DNA of 64,000 bases from Chondrilla cf. caribensis (taxonomy: Eukaryota > Porifera > Demospongiae > Chondrillida > Chondrillidae): assembly GCA_964020155.1 (NCBI GenBank), contig OZ026565.1:2258501-2322500 (forward strand), given 5' to 3'. Both the position numbers and the translations under genes were made by a program. The notes beneath the pieces were generated by a model. That model did not search any database. It saw nothing but the letters and a program-made list of their open reading frames with translations, and had not been told where the DNA came from. Each line of letters starts with the position of its first letter. Position 1 is the first letter of the stretch. Positions 34,885 to 42,687 of the stretch are shown here, in pieces.

Positions 34885-36997
34885 ACACACACACACACAC
34901 ACTCACACATTGACATTAATTTTAACCTTTATTATATTATTTGCCAAAAATTTATGCATAGTAGTCATGCATACTTATTCGTCATGCACTCACACACATC
35001 CACTAATGTCTATGTAACGATGCAACATCATTAGTCACAGGTTCTGTTAGTATTGAAAACAATAATTATCTCACTCTTCAGTATCTCAGTTTTTACACAG
35101 CTGTTGGTATAACTAATATAAGAGGCCAAAAATCCTGCAATCAAATTGTAACAGTTATTGATTCTGCATCCTACACATTTGCTCAAGACCAATTTGCCCA
35201 TTATATCTTTTTAAGTGTGACAAAGGTGGACTATATTTGAGTCATTATACAGCTATACATTAGCCAGACTCTCTTTATGCACAGAAATAGCAACTACTTC
35301 AAATGTTACCCATGTCTCAAGTTGACTCACAGATGGTAATCCTCGACATTCCAGTGCTTGCTCCAAATTTGCCTGTGATTCCCTCAAAATCTCGATTGTT
35401 CTCTGAAGCCTACATATACGTATGCATCAATATAGTCTGAGGACACAAATCATGTAATTATCTATCAGATGATACAATTACTATACCTATAGCTAGTCAT
35501 GATTATCATAATAAATCACAGTAGTAGAAATAATATGTTAACTTGGAACTTCACTAACAATTCCAGCAGACTTGTCAAGTGAGGATTTCCTTCCCTTTTA
35601 GAAAGTAAACCATTGAACTCTGGATTAAGATAAGGAGTCAAATTAATTTCATTGACAACCTTCTAGTATTTATTCCCAGCCACATTCACACACATGTCCA
35701 TGCACCATGTGAGTGTGTATATTATAGTGAATACCAGTGAGAATTAATTTAGCGAATTAACATTTCTGCTTAATAGCGAGCCTCAGATTGGTCCCTAGCT
35801 CATTGTACATGCACTTAGTTGACCAGCTCCTATTAAAACAATGCTTTTAATTGTGGAACATTAACTTAAAGCACATGTACCTCGATCTGATGAGAAGTAC
35901 GGAATCATGGAGCGCATATAGATCAACCACATTGTGAAGTTGCCATGCCAGATTGGGCTGTTTTTAGACTAAGTGTCTGATTTAATATAAGGTACACCGT
36001 CCTAATTCCAATCATTTGGCAATCTAGGCTGTTGTTTACTTCGTAAAAGAGGAAAAAGAGTATAGTTGGAACTACTATCCCTCACCCGTACTACGTACAA
36101 ACTTTCATCTGTTGAATCCCTCTCCGCGACGAGTTTATTAAGTAAATATTATTGATTACCTTCGAGTAGGCATTAATACAACAGGAAGCGTCAAAACTTC
36201 ACGTGATGAGCGTTGAACCAGATATGGTGTGGTTGACGGGAATAAACAGTATTTTATCTCTTTTATGAGTCATAACTTTAAATTAACCTTAATCTCCTTC
36301 TTACCTTCTCTGCCAGATTGAACTTCGGCGCCGGTAGGTGGTGAGGTATAGTGTGACAAGTGATCGGAAATAGGCAATTCTCAATAACCTGCCTTTTTGT
36401 GCCCCGAAAGTGCTGGTGCCCTGATGTCTTTTCAAAATCGTCGTTTTAGCTGTGAAAAATTGATATACTAAAGAACACTCGATGTCGTAAATCTTTAGGT
36501 TGCTGTTAGCTTCTCTGCAGATCACGTAAGCCTTTCATAAAAGTTCGATCGGAATTAGCCTAAGGGCGTTTTACCTTAATTAATATAATAATATATTATT
36601 ATAATTACCGTTATTGTAACAGTTACTAACATGAAAAATGCTTGGTAAACCTACTAGTTGGTACTAAATCGGAATTAGAGGTGCAGTACTCACGATCATT
36701 CAGTTCCACAGCGAGTGGTCTATATCTGTGATACTCTGACAACACGTTGATAAACCTTGCAAACCACCCAACTCTAAGAACGACCCTATCCAACAGACGG
36801 GACATCAGTTCTTGTTCGGAGATTCCTCCCCTGGCACTGGCGTGGAGTTGTTCTATGAAGTTGTCCCCAACGAGATCTGCATTCAAGGTGAAAGGGGCTA
36901 CAAACCAAACATTAACTTCCTTTATAATCTTTTCTCTACAATTTCCAAGCACTATACGAGCGATATTTTCATAGTGATCCGGATCGTCTGATGACAT
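15111..36997 (-). CDS. Copy B: complete CARD-like / coiled-coil / microexon-array / SH2 gene
   Basis: Exons in transcript order are 36694-36997, 35559-35589, 35331-35409, 33053-33255, 32379-32450, 31374-31695, 30343-30426, 29541-29609, 29377-29472, 29263-29292, 28649-28717, 27685-27782, then cassettes 27091-27228, 26867-26962, 26648-26731, 26386-26523, 26179-26262 and 24369-24506, then 22322-22433, the microexon array, 19681-19730, 18086-18212 and 15111-15242. Constant exons sum to 2556 nt and phases agree at every junction, giving 851 residues plus up to 20 from microexons. The predicted protein is CARD-like, coiled-coil, then SH2 with its phosphotyrosine-binding Arg, so a cytoplasmic signalling adaptor coupling death-fold assembly to phosphotyrosine recognition is plausible (inference). 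The small exon 35559-35589 and the donor of 29377-29472 are the least certain calls. Confidence 0.8.
15701..16263. mobile_element. Inverted copy of the TTAA MITE in the SH2 intron of copy B
   Basis: The sequence is the reverse complement of the 1146-1625 element (AAGCTTCTATCGAC, GACAAATCACACC, CATGATGTCAT on opposite strands). The right end is CATAATCAG followed by TTAA at 16264-16267. The left end reads CCGATTATACGCC, preceded by a decayed GTAA. The matching intron of copy C shows the empty site with one TTAA (45205-45208). It is therefore specific to copy B. Confidence 0.7.
16732..16848. repeat. Imperfect inverted repeat, possible fold-back MITE
   Basis: GGCAGGTTTGTAGCAGATATACAGACACTTTG at the left is mirrored by CAAAGTGTCTGTATATCCTCTACAGCCCTACCTGA at the right, around GGGCTTTGCCC. 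It lies in the copy B SH2 intron. I see no equivalent in the copy C intron. Confidence 0.5.
16860..18080. other. Long intron between the two SH2 exons of copy B
   Basis: AT-rich intron. The part nearest the SH2 exon (about 17200-18080) is paralogous to 45520-45870 in copy C. No other exon is apparent. An open frame at 17341-17604 on the plus strand is not conserved in copy C. Confidence 0.4.
18086..18212 (-). CDS. Copy B SH2 first-half exon with FLVR-type arginine
   Basis: The acceptor TTGTATAG gives one base that completes the split codon of the preceding exon. Then come 42 codons, ELKSDGRNGAYIVRTSS through HFDIHQRK, with donor AAG|GTGTGT. GAYIVRT matches the SH2 FLVR motif, so the Arg that binds phosphotyrosine is present. 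LSELVLSIWNEGKCTHFDI fits the beta-C/beta-D strands. Choosing this acceptor rather than the CCAAG 14 bases upstream is what keeps phase with the 19681-19730 exon. Confidence 0.78.
18264..18610. mobile_element. 347-bp element with fold-back ends, first copy
   Basis: The left end is a hairpin, AAGTAATTCGAGT...ACTCGAATTACTT, enclosing GGGGCTGCCGCCCC. The right end is AGGGGCTGCCTGTGGCAGCCCCT. The interior includes an (AT)n tract (18496-18545) and a roughly 60-codon frame (SLLGLEEPSLKL, SAELQRTNSSPIS) that is also open in the second copy. An inverted copy lies at 48993-49324. The matching intron of copy C lacks it here, so it is mobile. The class is unknown. Confidence 0.7.
19681..19730 (-). CDS. 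Copy B exon after the microexon array: start of SH2 domain
   Basis: A 50-nt exon lies between TTACCTAG and GTAAGC and encodes IGDPNKPLNLIAKEAE plus two bases. Only phase 0 is open; the other two frames hit TGA. LIAKEAED-EL, continued in the next exon, fits the first helix of an SH2 domain (consensus isReeAEelL). The microexon residues would therefore sit directly at the N-terminal edge of the SH2 fold. Confidence 0.7.
19766..22266 (-). repeat. 127-bp tandem array, 20 units, each with a 3-nt variable core between splice sites
   Basis: Triplet cores begin at 19805 and recur every 127 bp without exception to 22218. On the minus strand each unit reads ...CATTCATGTGATTCTCAG, NNN, GTGAGTTGTTGCCTTGTAGCATG.... 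Two minor exceptions are unit 1 (GTAAGT donor) and unit 9 (CGCAG acceptor). Units differ at a few mostly two-state sites, yet the NNN has ten states among 20 units. The roughly 75 bases upstream of each acceptor lack any AG dinucleotide and include pyrimidine-rich CTCCTCCCTCATTCGTCC and a CTTAC branch-point candidate. The 69-codon plus-strand frames repeated here are not a protein, because 127 is not a multiple of three. Confidence 0.95.
19805..22220 (-). CDS. Twenty candidate one-codon (3-nt) microexons of copy B
   Basis: In transcript order the triplets are TTT, GAT, AAA, ATT, GAA, AAA, GGA, ATT, ACT, TTG, ACT, TGG, GGA, TCT, GGA, ACT, ATT, TTG, ACT, GGA. The upstream exon 22322-22433 ends in phase 0 and the downstream exon 19681-19730 begins in phase 0, each open in only that frame. 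Every triplet would therefore add exactly one residue: F, D, K, I, E, K, G, I, T, L, T, W, G, S, G, T, I, L, T, G. None is a stop. The introns between microexons would be 124 nt. Whether all, one or a choice of microexons is spliced in cannot be told from DNA. The splice cores are seen directly; use as exons is inference. Confidence 0.7.
22322..22433 (-). CDS. Copy B exon before the microexon array: basic linker
   Basis: A 112-nt exon has acceptor CATGTAG and donor GTGAGT. The first base completes the Arg codon left by the last coiled-coil cassette, then 37 codons run MTECERENMDLKSV through EEQYGKRRSK in phase 0. The internal ATG is not a start. The basic KRRSK end would be followed directly by microexon residues. 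The version in copy C (47875-47947) is 13 codons shorter. Confidence 0.72.
23059..23330. repeat. (GT)n microsatellite with interruptions
   Basis: About 270 bp of GT repeat, interrupted twice by a TTTATGA(A/G)TTCATTTGTGTG block, showing that a compound unit of about 140 bp was duplicated. It lies in the intron before the basic-linker exon of copy B. Confidence 0.95.
23615..23930 (+). pseudogene. Tc1/mariner-like transposase N-terminal relic
   Basis: Plus-strand reading gives TIEKYKKYTTISHLPGSGRC and then DKLTLEMLKVINEQMEADNK, TTVSQLVKHLLKV, stop. This is the familiar Tc1-type helix-turn-helix region, with its LPGSGR hinge and EQM..D..TT.SQL pattern. The frame is open only over this part, with stops upstream (TTATGA) and no catalytic DDE domain downstream. 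It is an intronic relic in copy B, not seen in copy C. Confidence 0.65.
24369..27228 (-). CDS. Copy B coiled-coil cassette exons (six, phase 2-2)
   Basis: The exons are 27091-27228 (138 nt), 26867-26962 (96), 26648-26731 (84), 26386-26523 (138), 26179-26262 (84) and 24369-24506 (138). Each begins with one base and ends with AG before GT, and every length is a multiple of three. Any cassette can therefore be skipped or duplicated without a frameshift. Typical content is LTKSKAKYKEMKDT, EREIVVLRDELTASKGRCE, AVESELAQIKK. This is charged heptad-like sequence predicted to form a coiled coil, probably for oligomerisation. 26179-26262 is a distinct type (FTALRSEHEELKVAKEAIES). Copy C has eleven such exons. 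Confidence 0.75.
27685..27782 (-). CDS. Copy B exon 12: start of the coiled coil
   Basis: A 98-nt exon between ATATCAG and AG|GTGATA, phase 0 in and 2 out, encodes ELRQRIGELTLLLEQKERE and then IVTWKGTAETRDE. Leucines at heptad spacing suggest a coiled coil. It sets phase 2 for all following cassettes. The copy C counterpart is 53859-53956. Confidence 0.72.
28255..28620. repeat. Degenerate minisatellite of about 30-35 bp, GTAGGTGAGTAC-rich
   Basis: About ten imperfect copies of a unit like GTACATAGGTGAGTACCTCCTT lie in the intron between exons 11 and 12 of copy B. Shorter pieces occur at the same intron position in copy A (1-65) and copy C (54215-54290). The GGTGAGTAC word looks like a splice donor, but on the plus strand, opposite to the gene. 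Confidence 0.7.
28649..30426 (-). CDS. Copy B exons 7-11: five small phase-0 exons
   Basis: The exons are 30343-30426 (KKPIPQAVNALVDREMLNKS...), 29541-29609 (REMADEVRKVHQTEVSQLKK), 29377-29472 (DAKNSVYDVKEECGRFLKEV...), 29263-29292 (LQGRIKELFH) and 28649-28717 (VCGDVQLKQKDEQDTLKTV). All are phase 0 on both sides, and each has an exact counterpart in copies A and C. The sequence is helical and charged, probably a helical lead-in to the coiled coil. The donor of 29377-29472 was placed at ACC|GTAC by comparison with ATG|GTAC in copy C. Confidence 0.72.
29724..30194. mobile_element. TTAA-flanked MITE, copy B orthologue of 1146-1625
   Basis: It occupies the same intron position and orientation as in copy A. 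The left target is decayed to TTAG and the right is TTAA (30195-30198). It inserted before copies A and B separated at this locus. Copy C retains the empty site. Confidence 0.7.
30746..30879. repeat. Palindromic fold-back element in copy B intron
   Basis: The arms are about 53 bp: TAGTTATGTCCCTTCCACAC...CACACTTTCAAT on the left and its near-perfect complement ending GGAAGGGACATAACTA, around a roughly 28-bp loop. It lies within a larger copy-B-specific insertion (about 30740-31120). Confidence 0.75.
31000..31085. repeat. Short tandem repeat, about 23-bp unit, four copies
   Basis: Tandem copies of TTGCAAGTGTGCTGTATTTG(C/T)AA lie in the same copy-B-specific insertion as the fold-back element at 30746-30879. 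Confidence 0.8.
31374..31695 (-). CDS. Copy B exon 6: 107-codon block of unknown fold
   Basis: It is the same length and phases as in copy A and nearly identical to it (IIT to ILT near DLHGQD). Acceptor is CAATTCAG, donor AAG|GTGCAA. It joins the preceding exon through a split Trp codon. The domain is unrecognised. Confidence 0.75.
33053..33255 (-). CDS. Copy B exon 4: Pro/Glu-rich linker
   Basis: A 203-nt exon, VQHCVNLLGAAVGYLQTEAK through GEPKKSSHEL, with the same boundaries as copy A. It is joined by a split Leu codon to exon 32379-32450 (GTKLEKETKNADTKSTEKED...), a short Lys/Glu-rich segment. Confidence 0.7.
34440..34790 (+). pseudogene. Penelope-like element GIY-YIG endonuclease relic
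   Basis: Plus-strand reading gives CKDCPEVYVGETKRTL, then RLSENRQAV, CINCEDTTVHRRAEGFWQR and TTVEAIQIRK. This is the GIY-YIG endonuclease pattern of Penelope-like retroelements (C..C..VY.GET.R.L..R..EH, H.I.W..T, EAI.I). It has stops and indels and no reverse transcriptase nearby. It lies in an early intron of copy B, with a sister relic at 58830-59145 in copy C. Confidence 0.6.
34816..34906. repeat. (CA)n microsatellite
   Basis: About 90 bp of CA repeat directly follows the Penelope-like relic. The same neighbour order occurs in copy C, where the CA array (59553-59812) is larger. Confidence 0.95.
35990..36577. mobile_element. Candidate TIR element in intron 1 of copy B
   Basis: The ends read AAGGTACACCGTCCTAATTCC and, in reverse complement at the right, AAGGTAAAACGCCCTTAGGC. 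The segment is missing from the aligned introns of copies A and C. Within it is a 74-codon minus-strand ORF (36301-36525) that I cannot assign. It could alternatively be an extra exon, but no conserved splice sites support that. Confidence 0.35.
36694..36997 (-). CDS. Copy B exon 1: start codon and CARD-like domain
   Basis: 101 codons plus one base, from ACAAGATGTC to C|GTGAGT. The second half, LMSRLLDRVVLRVGWFARF through PLAVELND, is the CARD-like part. It differs from copy C at only three residues (about positions 53-61) but from copy A at about 20. Death-fold membership is inferred from the pattern. Confidence 0.62.
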
Positions 36998-37075
36998 CTT
37001 GTCGCGATCATAAACGTAGATCGGAATGCATATGGTGGTTACAGGAGTTTATATATGCCCGCCCCACCGGACCAA

Positions 37076-37305
37076 ATATGGTGCTTGCAGCAAATTGCAC
37101 ACCATGTATCAAACGTAAAATGTCGCAAAAAAAACTGTACATTCGTTGATACTATAATATGGATTATGCTATTAATATGGCAATTTTGGATTTACAAAGT
37201 TGTTTCTGGCCAAGATCGCACACTACAGCTACAATCATAATTAATCACGTGATTCTGCACATCTTGTAATTATCCTTGTAAAGTTGTAAGTCTTACTCCA
37301 GTACA
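37076..37305. repeat. Direct repeat left of the LINE
   Basis: About 230 bp (CTTGCAGC.AATTGCA... to GTAATTATCCTTGTAAAGTTGTAAGTC) recur in the same orientation at about 39493-39690, on the other side of the reverse-transcriptase fragment. It is far too long for a normal target-site duplication. Confidence 0.7.
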
Positions 37306-37511
37306 TGTAAACATGTTTAAATTTCATAATATTTACAATGCTGTTTCAACATCTGAAACCAAAGTTTCATATAGTGAATTGCCATGTTTCACAGGTTTTA
37401 TCTGCAGTGGAATATCAGAGATTTGAATGTTTGAATTTTTGGAACTTATGAAACTTATAAGCTAGGGTTTCATTGGAAACTGAAACTTAATTGAAACATA
37501 ATATGTGAAAT

Positions 37512-39342
37512 ATGGATGTTCATGTAGATTTCAATATGTCGGGGATGGTTCCAAAGATGTGGAGGAAAGGTTTGATTGTTCCTGTGCCAAAGTCACATAA
37601 AGCTGGAGCATGTGTGCCAGATAACTTCCGGGGTATTTCCCTTACATCAGTGGTGTGTAAAGTCTTCTGCCCTATATTGAAAGAGAGACTGGCTGTGGTA
37701 GCTGAGGAGAATGGCCTACTTGCTAATGAGCAGGGTGGTTTCCGAAAGGGCAGAGGTTGTCCTGAGCAAATAGTATCATTGATTCGTTTGGCTCAAACAC
37801 AGATGGCCCTAAAACCTGAGGGCATGTTGGCTGCGTTCATTGACTTTGAGAAAGCCTATGACCGGGTGGATAGGCAGAAGTTATGGAAGTGTCTATGGCA
37901 AAATGGAGTTAGAGGTCGTTTTTTTGGGGTTTTTAAAGGCTTTGTACTTCGATAGTAGGTGTCAGGTGAAGCTGCTTGATGTGGTCAGTGATGAGTTTGG
38001 AGTAGGTACGGGTTTAAGACAGGGTTGTGTTCTTTCTCCCCTGTTATTCTCTCTGTACATTAATAGTTTGGTAGTTGAATTGAAGAATGAAGCTTGTGGT
38101 GTCAGTTGTAGAGGCTCCTTAGTACCAGGTTTGTTGTATGCTGATGATACCTCCTTGTTTGGTGAAGATGCAATACAGTTGAAACGTGGTCTCGTGGTTT
38201 TGGAGAAATGGTGTAATGAGTGGGGCGTTCGGATAAATGTTATGAAATCAGGAATCGTACACTTCAGAAGTAAAGGAGTGAAGAGATGTGCTGGTGATCT
38301 TGCAATTCAAGGTCAGCACTTACCTTTTGTGTCCTCATATAAGTATCTTGGATGTGAGGTTGACGAGTATTTGAAAATGAAATTGATGCAGGAGCAGAGG
38401 GTGGAGAAAGGCAAATTAGCCTTGAATGTTTTGTTACAGAAATGTCGTTCAGTTGGTGATGTATATAGTGGCACATTTAAGAAACTTATGGAGTCGATGG
38501 TTCACTCAGTTCTTTTGTATGGTGTAGAAGCTTGGGGCTTACTTAAAAGAATGGACTCTTTGGAGCAATTACAACTGAGGGCTCTAAGAACATATTTTGG
38601 AGTGGGCAGGAACCATCCTAGGGTATCTCTTTTGGCAGAAATGCCATGCTTCCCTTTAATGTGGGAGGCTCGGTTGAGATGTGTGGTTTTCTGGTTTAAG
38701 ATTCTGTTGTCTCCCATGTTTGAAAACCGTATTATCCGTAGAGCAGCTAAAGATGCCATTTCCGTGTCGAGGGGTCCATGGCTGAACAATCTTAAGGATG
38801 TTCTCACACTTTTTGGATGGTCTGATGTTAGTGGTCAGAGTCTACAGGGGATGTCTTGGCATGAAGAAAAGCGTATGTTGAGTGATATTGCGCAGAGAAA
38901 GGTCTTGGAGTCCTGGAGGAAGGAGATGGTAGAGCGGCCGAAGTTGAGTGTTTTACATGCAATCCATTCTCTTGGCGACAGCATCAGTCCCATGTGTGCC
39001 GATGTTCAATCAAAGATCTATAGGCGTGTGCTAATGCAATTGAGGGGGGGAACAGCTCATTTCCGTATCGAGACTGGGCGATGGAGACAGATCCCAAGAG
39101 AGCTTCGTGTTTGCAGGGAGTGTTCGTCGGGAGATATTGAAGACTTAAATCACTGGCTACTGCACTGTAGTGCGTGGCAAACCAGTAGATTCCCCCTCAT
39201 GAAGAAGATGATCGAGCAATATATTGATTTTCCAACCTTGAATGATGAAGCTAAAGTTGTATTGATTCTGACTGCTGCATGTCGAAGTCCAGCAATTATG
39301 AAGAAGATCTATACTATGTGGACTGACAGATTTTGTTCCTGA
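37512..39342 (+). pseudogene. Non-LTR retrotransposon reverse transcriptase, 5'-truncated and frameshifted
   Basis: The first frame (to about 37945) carries RT blocks DNFRGISLTSVVCK, NEQGGFRKGRGCPEQI and AAFIDFEKAYDRVDRQKLW. After a frameshift in a T/G homopolymer region (about 37918-37940), the second frame carries GLRQGCVLSPLLFSLYI and the catalytic LLYADDTSLF, then a thumb-like region and a terminal Cys-His cluster (CRECSSGDIEDLNHWLLHC). No endonuclease is present upstream. The 3' tail ends in TAATAATAATTATC. This is a relatively young LINE fragment, inactive as it stands. The clade is not determined. Confidence 0.85.
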
Positions 39343-39492
39343 TCATGTTGTTTTTACATGTGTATAATTTTTGTCTGTCTATAAGTGCTTCATTGGACAA
39401 TATGTCCTAGTGTCTGTAATGTTGACATGTTGCACTATAATAATAATTATCTATCTATTCTATGTTCAATTTCATTGAAACTTGGATTATGC

Positions 39493-39690
39493 CCATGATA
39501 TGACCTGCAGCGAATTGCATATCATGTCGTAAAATGTCACACAAAACTGTGCATGTACAATCATTGACAATAATGATTGCAATTTTGGATTTATATACAA
39601 AGTCAACTGCACACTACAGCTACAATCAATCACGTGATTCTGCACATCTTGTAATTATCCTTGTAAAGTTGTAAGTCATATACTCCAGTA
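39493..39690. repeat. Direct repeat right of the LINE
   Basis: Matches 37076-37305, including CACACTACAGCTACAATC and CACGTGATTCTGCACATC. Together the pair brackets the LINE and suggests that the insertion target was already duplicated, or that the flank was duplicated with it. Confidence 0.7.
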
Positions 39691-39902
39691 CACATAAACA
39701 TAATCAGTATTTAAGAGTAACAGGCTATGAAAACAACACTGAATGTTTAAGCAATAAATTAAAAATCAGTACATGCACAAAATGTATCACATCCACCACC
39801 AAGAATATCTGATAATATTTGTAAACATAATAATAAGGTCATCATGAAGGCATATAATATAAATTCATGTCATTCAGCTCCAATTGATGCAAACACCATG
39901 AT

Positions 39903-40506
39903 TCAGTTGTTGAGGTAGTCAGCAACATAGACCACTCCTATTCTGCTCACTACAACACTGGAGGGATCACTCAGTCCTCCTACACAGCTGTCCTTAGCTC
40001 CAAACCTGCTTATGACCTTCTTTGTTAAGATAATATTGTACAGGCTACCATCATTTGTATGTTCGGACACAGTCACAAGGTAGCCCAAATGCGAAATTGC
40101 CAGAGATGTCGTTTTGGGCTCAGTCTCAAACAGCCCACCCACAATATGATCCTTGATAGGCGAAGTCAACATGGTGACCTGATTATTGTTGTAATCCACC
40201 ACATAGCACATCCACACCACACACCACACCACATGCGAAGGCCATAGCACTAATGTAGCCAAATTTCTCATATTTACTGCTGGAATTATCCAACAGGGTG
40301 TTTATTGAATACAGCAACTTGCCAGAAACATCATGTACTGAGATTCCGGAATCGAGTGTCTGCTCGCTACTCACTGTGATATAGATTTCACCCTTTGAAC
40401 TGATGGCCACTGCAGATGGTTGTTCGACACTGAATGCACACAACTGCTCTTGTGTTTTGAGATCAAAGACTGCAACCTTCCCATGTTCAGGATCACACAC
40501 TACCAT
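39903..40506 (-). pseudogene. NHL-repeat protein C-terminal fragment, frameshifted
   Basis: Minus strand: MVVCDPEHGKVAVFDLKTQE, QPSAVAISSKGEIYITV, SGISVHDVSGKLLYSIN, then a CACACCACACC-type short repeat at about 40196-40232 that shifts the frame. Beyond it: VVDYNNNQVTMLTSP, SLAISHLGYLVTVSEHTNDG, PSSVVVSRIGVVYVADYLNN, stop. The periodic G.(I/V)YV.D and AI...G.(I/L).V are NHL/beta-propeller repeats. It may be the last exon of a TRIM-like NHL gene or a duplicated relic. The left spacer holds a more decayed copy. Confidence 0.55.
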
Positions 40507-40666
40507 GATGACTGTGCTCTCCTTACGTAACAGTAGCTGCTATACCCGGGAGATCACTGCCAAGTCCACTATCCTCACCCATGGTCTTCAGGTAAGTACC
40601 ATCTATAGTCTCAACACATGTATACACCTATTAGCATCATCAGTTACTAACAGTTGATCATTAGTG

Positions 40667-40670
<4 letters not shown>

Positions 40671-40716
<46 letters not shown>

Positions 40717-40723
40717 GTGTGTG
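40671..40723. repeat. Short (GT)n microsatellite
   Basis: About 50 bp of GT repeat with two AT interruptions near its end, in the right spacer. Confidence 0.9.
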
Positions 40724-40759
40724 TAATAATTAATAATATCAATACTGTTTGCAACATTT

Positions 40760-40868
40760 ACTAGCATGAAAAAAACTTGGTAAACCTACTAGTAGGTACT
40801 AAATCGGAATTAGAGGCTTGCTGCAGTACTCACCATCATTCAGTTCCACAGCGAGTGGTCTATATCTA
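40760..40868 (-). pseudogene. Fragment of exon 1 and its donor
   Basis: The sequence matches 36625-36730 of copy B: AACATGAAAAA.CTTGGTAAACCTACTAGT.GGTACTAAATCGG, the splice donor (TACTCAC) and CATTCAGTTCCACAGCGAGTGGTC. It stops after about 11 codons of exon 1. It is a duplicated scrap with no start codon. Confidence 0.7.
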
Positions 40869-40869
40869 C

Positions 40870-42495
40870 AACAAATACAGATAAAATACTGGAACTTGCT
40901 GGAAACTTTATGCATTAAGACGCTGGGTGTTGGTGTTGACTGACACTCACTAAATCGCAGATTCCACCTTTTGAACTGATGGTGACTGCAGATGGTTATT
41001 ACTTATTTGACACAAAATACATGCAATATTTCTTGTATTTCAAGATTGAACAATAAAGACACTCCCATATGCTCTAGACACTCACTTTGGACAATAACAT
41101 CCTTTCATCACCTGAGATTTCCAATCCAAACTTATGGTTTTTTCAGGAGGCTTCACACTGGGTATGTGCTTTGCTCGTCCCCTCGATATGGACCTCTGAC
41201 AGGCTCTGTCCCTGAGTTATGTAAGATAATGTAAAGGTGACTAAATCAGATACAGTATATTAGAATGCCACCTTTTGACATACCAACAACCAGCTATACT
41301 GCTGGATCCAGGATTATCATATTAGGTAGGTCTGGGAGTGGGAGTATATCAAGTTTGGCAAAGTGGACAAAGGCAATGCACATATTTGTTTACTAACACA
41401 TGATTATAGCAGTACCTATTATTTCAACTTAATAGGCTGAGCATATGAATACAAGGTGGATTGTGGAGGGAACACACTCAAAAGACATCTTCATGTTGTA
41501 GGAAAAAGACCAGGTTTCATGACTCTAACTGATTTCTAGTATGACAGATTGACAACTGATTTTTCGGCACCTGTGATGTCTAGGCTATTGTTACCCAAAA
41601 TATGCCTAGGTATCAAAGGTTTTCTTTCCTTAAAGAAAACTTCCTTTAGTCATGTAAGCGTCACACTTTCTCATCAGTATTAAACTGAGAAAGTACAATA
41701 TTATACATCACTGGGATATACATTAATGATTTAATATAGTATGACAATATTGCTGTTGTGTTGTGTGTTGCTGAATGTAAAGATGTCTGATAGGTGTAAT
41801 AAATACGAACCAATAAGTACTTTCCATTGCACTGACTTTAAAATTATGAACTGCAGCATAAACAGCAGTAATTAAAGAGGAGTTCAGGTTGCATTTAATT
41901 CCAATTGCCAATTATTGGTGATTCAGGTGGGATAGTAGATTGATGTGGGTATGGACTGGTTTGACTTGCAGGTGTACACTTCTTGAACTGAAGGATGTGG
42001 GACAGTTGTACCTACGTATAGCTTCAAAACCGCTGGTTCTGACCTTAGCAACTAACCATGTAGGTAAGCCCTTCAACTGCACATGTCATTAGAGACAAAA
42101 TCGTAGCAGGAAGAATTGCAGCTGCTTAGACAAAATGCTACTGATTTCCCACTTCTCAGAGATAATATTTGTCAAAGTCATGTACCCATCCAATATATAT
42201 AGCCCTTTACAGGGAAGTTGGGTTCACATTGATAAACATGTTATGCATACTTACATTGTTGCATGATAGCCAACATTTCATCTACATTAATCTTAATCCA
42301 CATTATTTTCATGTACTTTGGTCCGTGACCACATATATATATACATGCACTGATTCAAATCTCCCCCATAACCATGCAGCCATATAATTTGGAATTAGTT
42401 GAGTTACATAATATAAACTAAGCACTACGAACTGGAGAGTCAATATTAGGAACTGTTACTACTGAAAACGTAGTTACATTAATATTGGTAGTTAT
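40870..42495. other. Spacer, paralogous to 8900-10310, no supported gene
   Basis: Paralogous blocks occur throughout (for example ATAGGCTGAGCATATGAATA, GTGGAGGGAACACACTCAAAAG). The best coding-like piece is 41100-41215 on the minus strand (GQSLSEVHIEGTSKAHTQ), matching 8950-9012, which may be a former exon of the NHL gene. Confidence 0.45.
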
Positions 42496-42687
42496 TCATC
42501 TGATACAAAAAACCGCTGTAACAGCAACATCCTCCATCAGTCCCAGTAGTTTTTCAATAACTATAATGTAAGCTCTCACACCAAAGTCACACCCTGGCAG
42601 GTTTGTCCTCTCATAATAGGCACAGAGGCGTCTCACGACATTGAAGTACTTCTTGTTGTCAATAGAATATGTAGAAGACCATCTACT
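42496..42687 (-). CDS. Orphan SH2 second-half exon, open frame
   Basis: After acceptor ACAG, 63 codons and a stop encode TYSIDNKKYFNVVRR, LCAYYERTNLPGCDFG and a longer tail (VRAYIIVIEKLLGLMEDVA...). It is intact, unlike its paralogue at 10312-10432, but no first-half SH2 exon lies upstream before the copy C 3' end. It could serve as an alternative terminal exon of copy C or be a relic of a lost gene copy. The distance to the copy C penultimate exon is about 3.2 kb. Confidence 0.5.
   Translation of the reverse strand, partial: SRWSSTYSIDNKKYFNVVRRLCAYYERTNLPGCDFGVRAYIIVIEKLLGLMEDVAVTAVFCIR

Noticed and set aside
36301..36525. 74-codon minus-strand ORF as an extra exon of copy B
   Set aside because: It is present only in a copy-B-specific segment with inverted-repeat-like ends. 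The conserved short exon 35559-35589 already satisfies the phase between exon 1 and exon 3.
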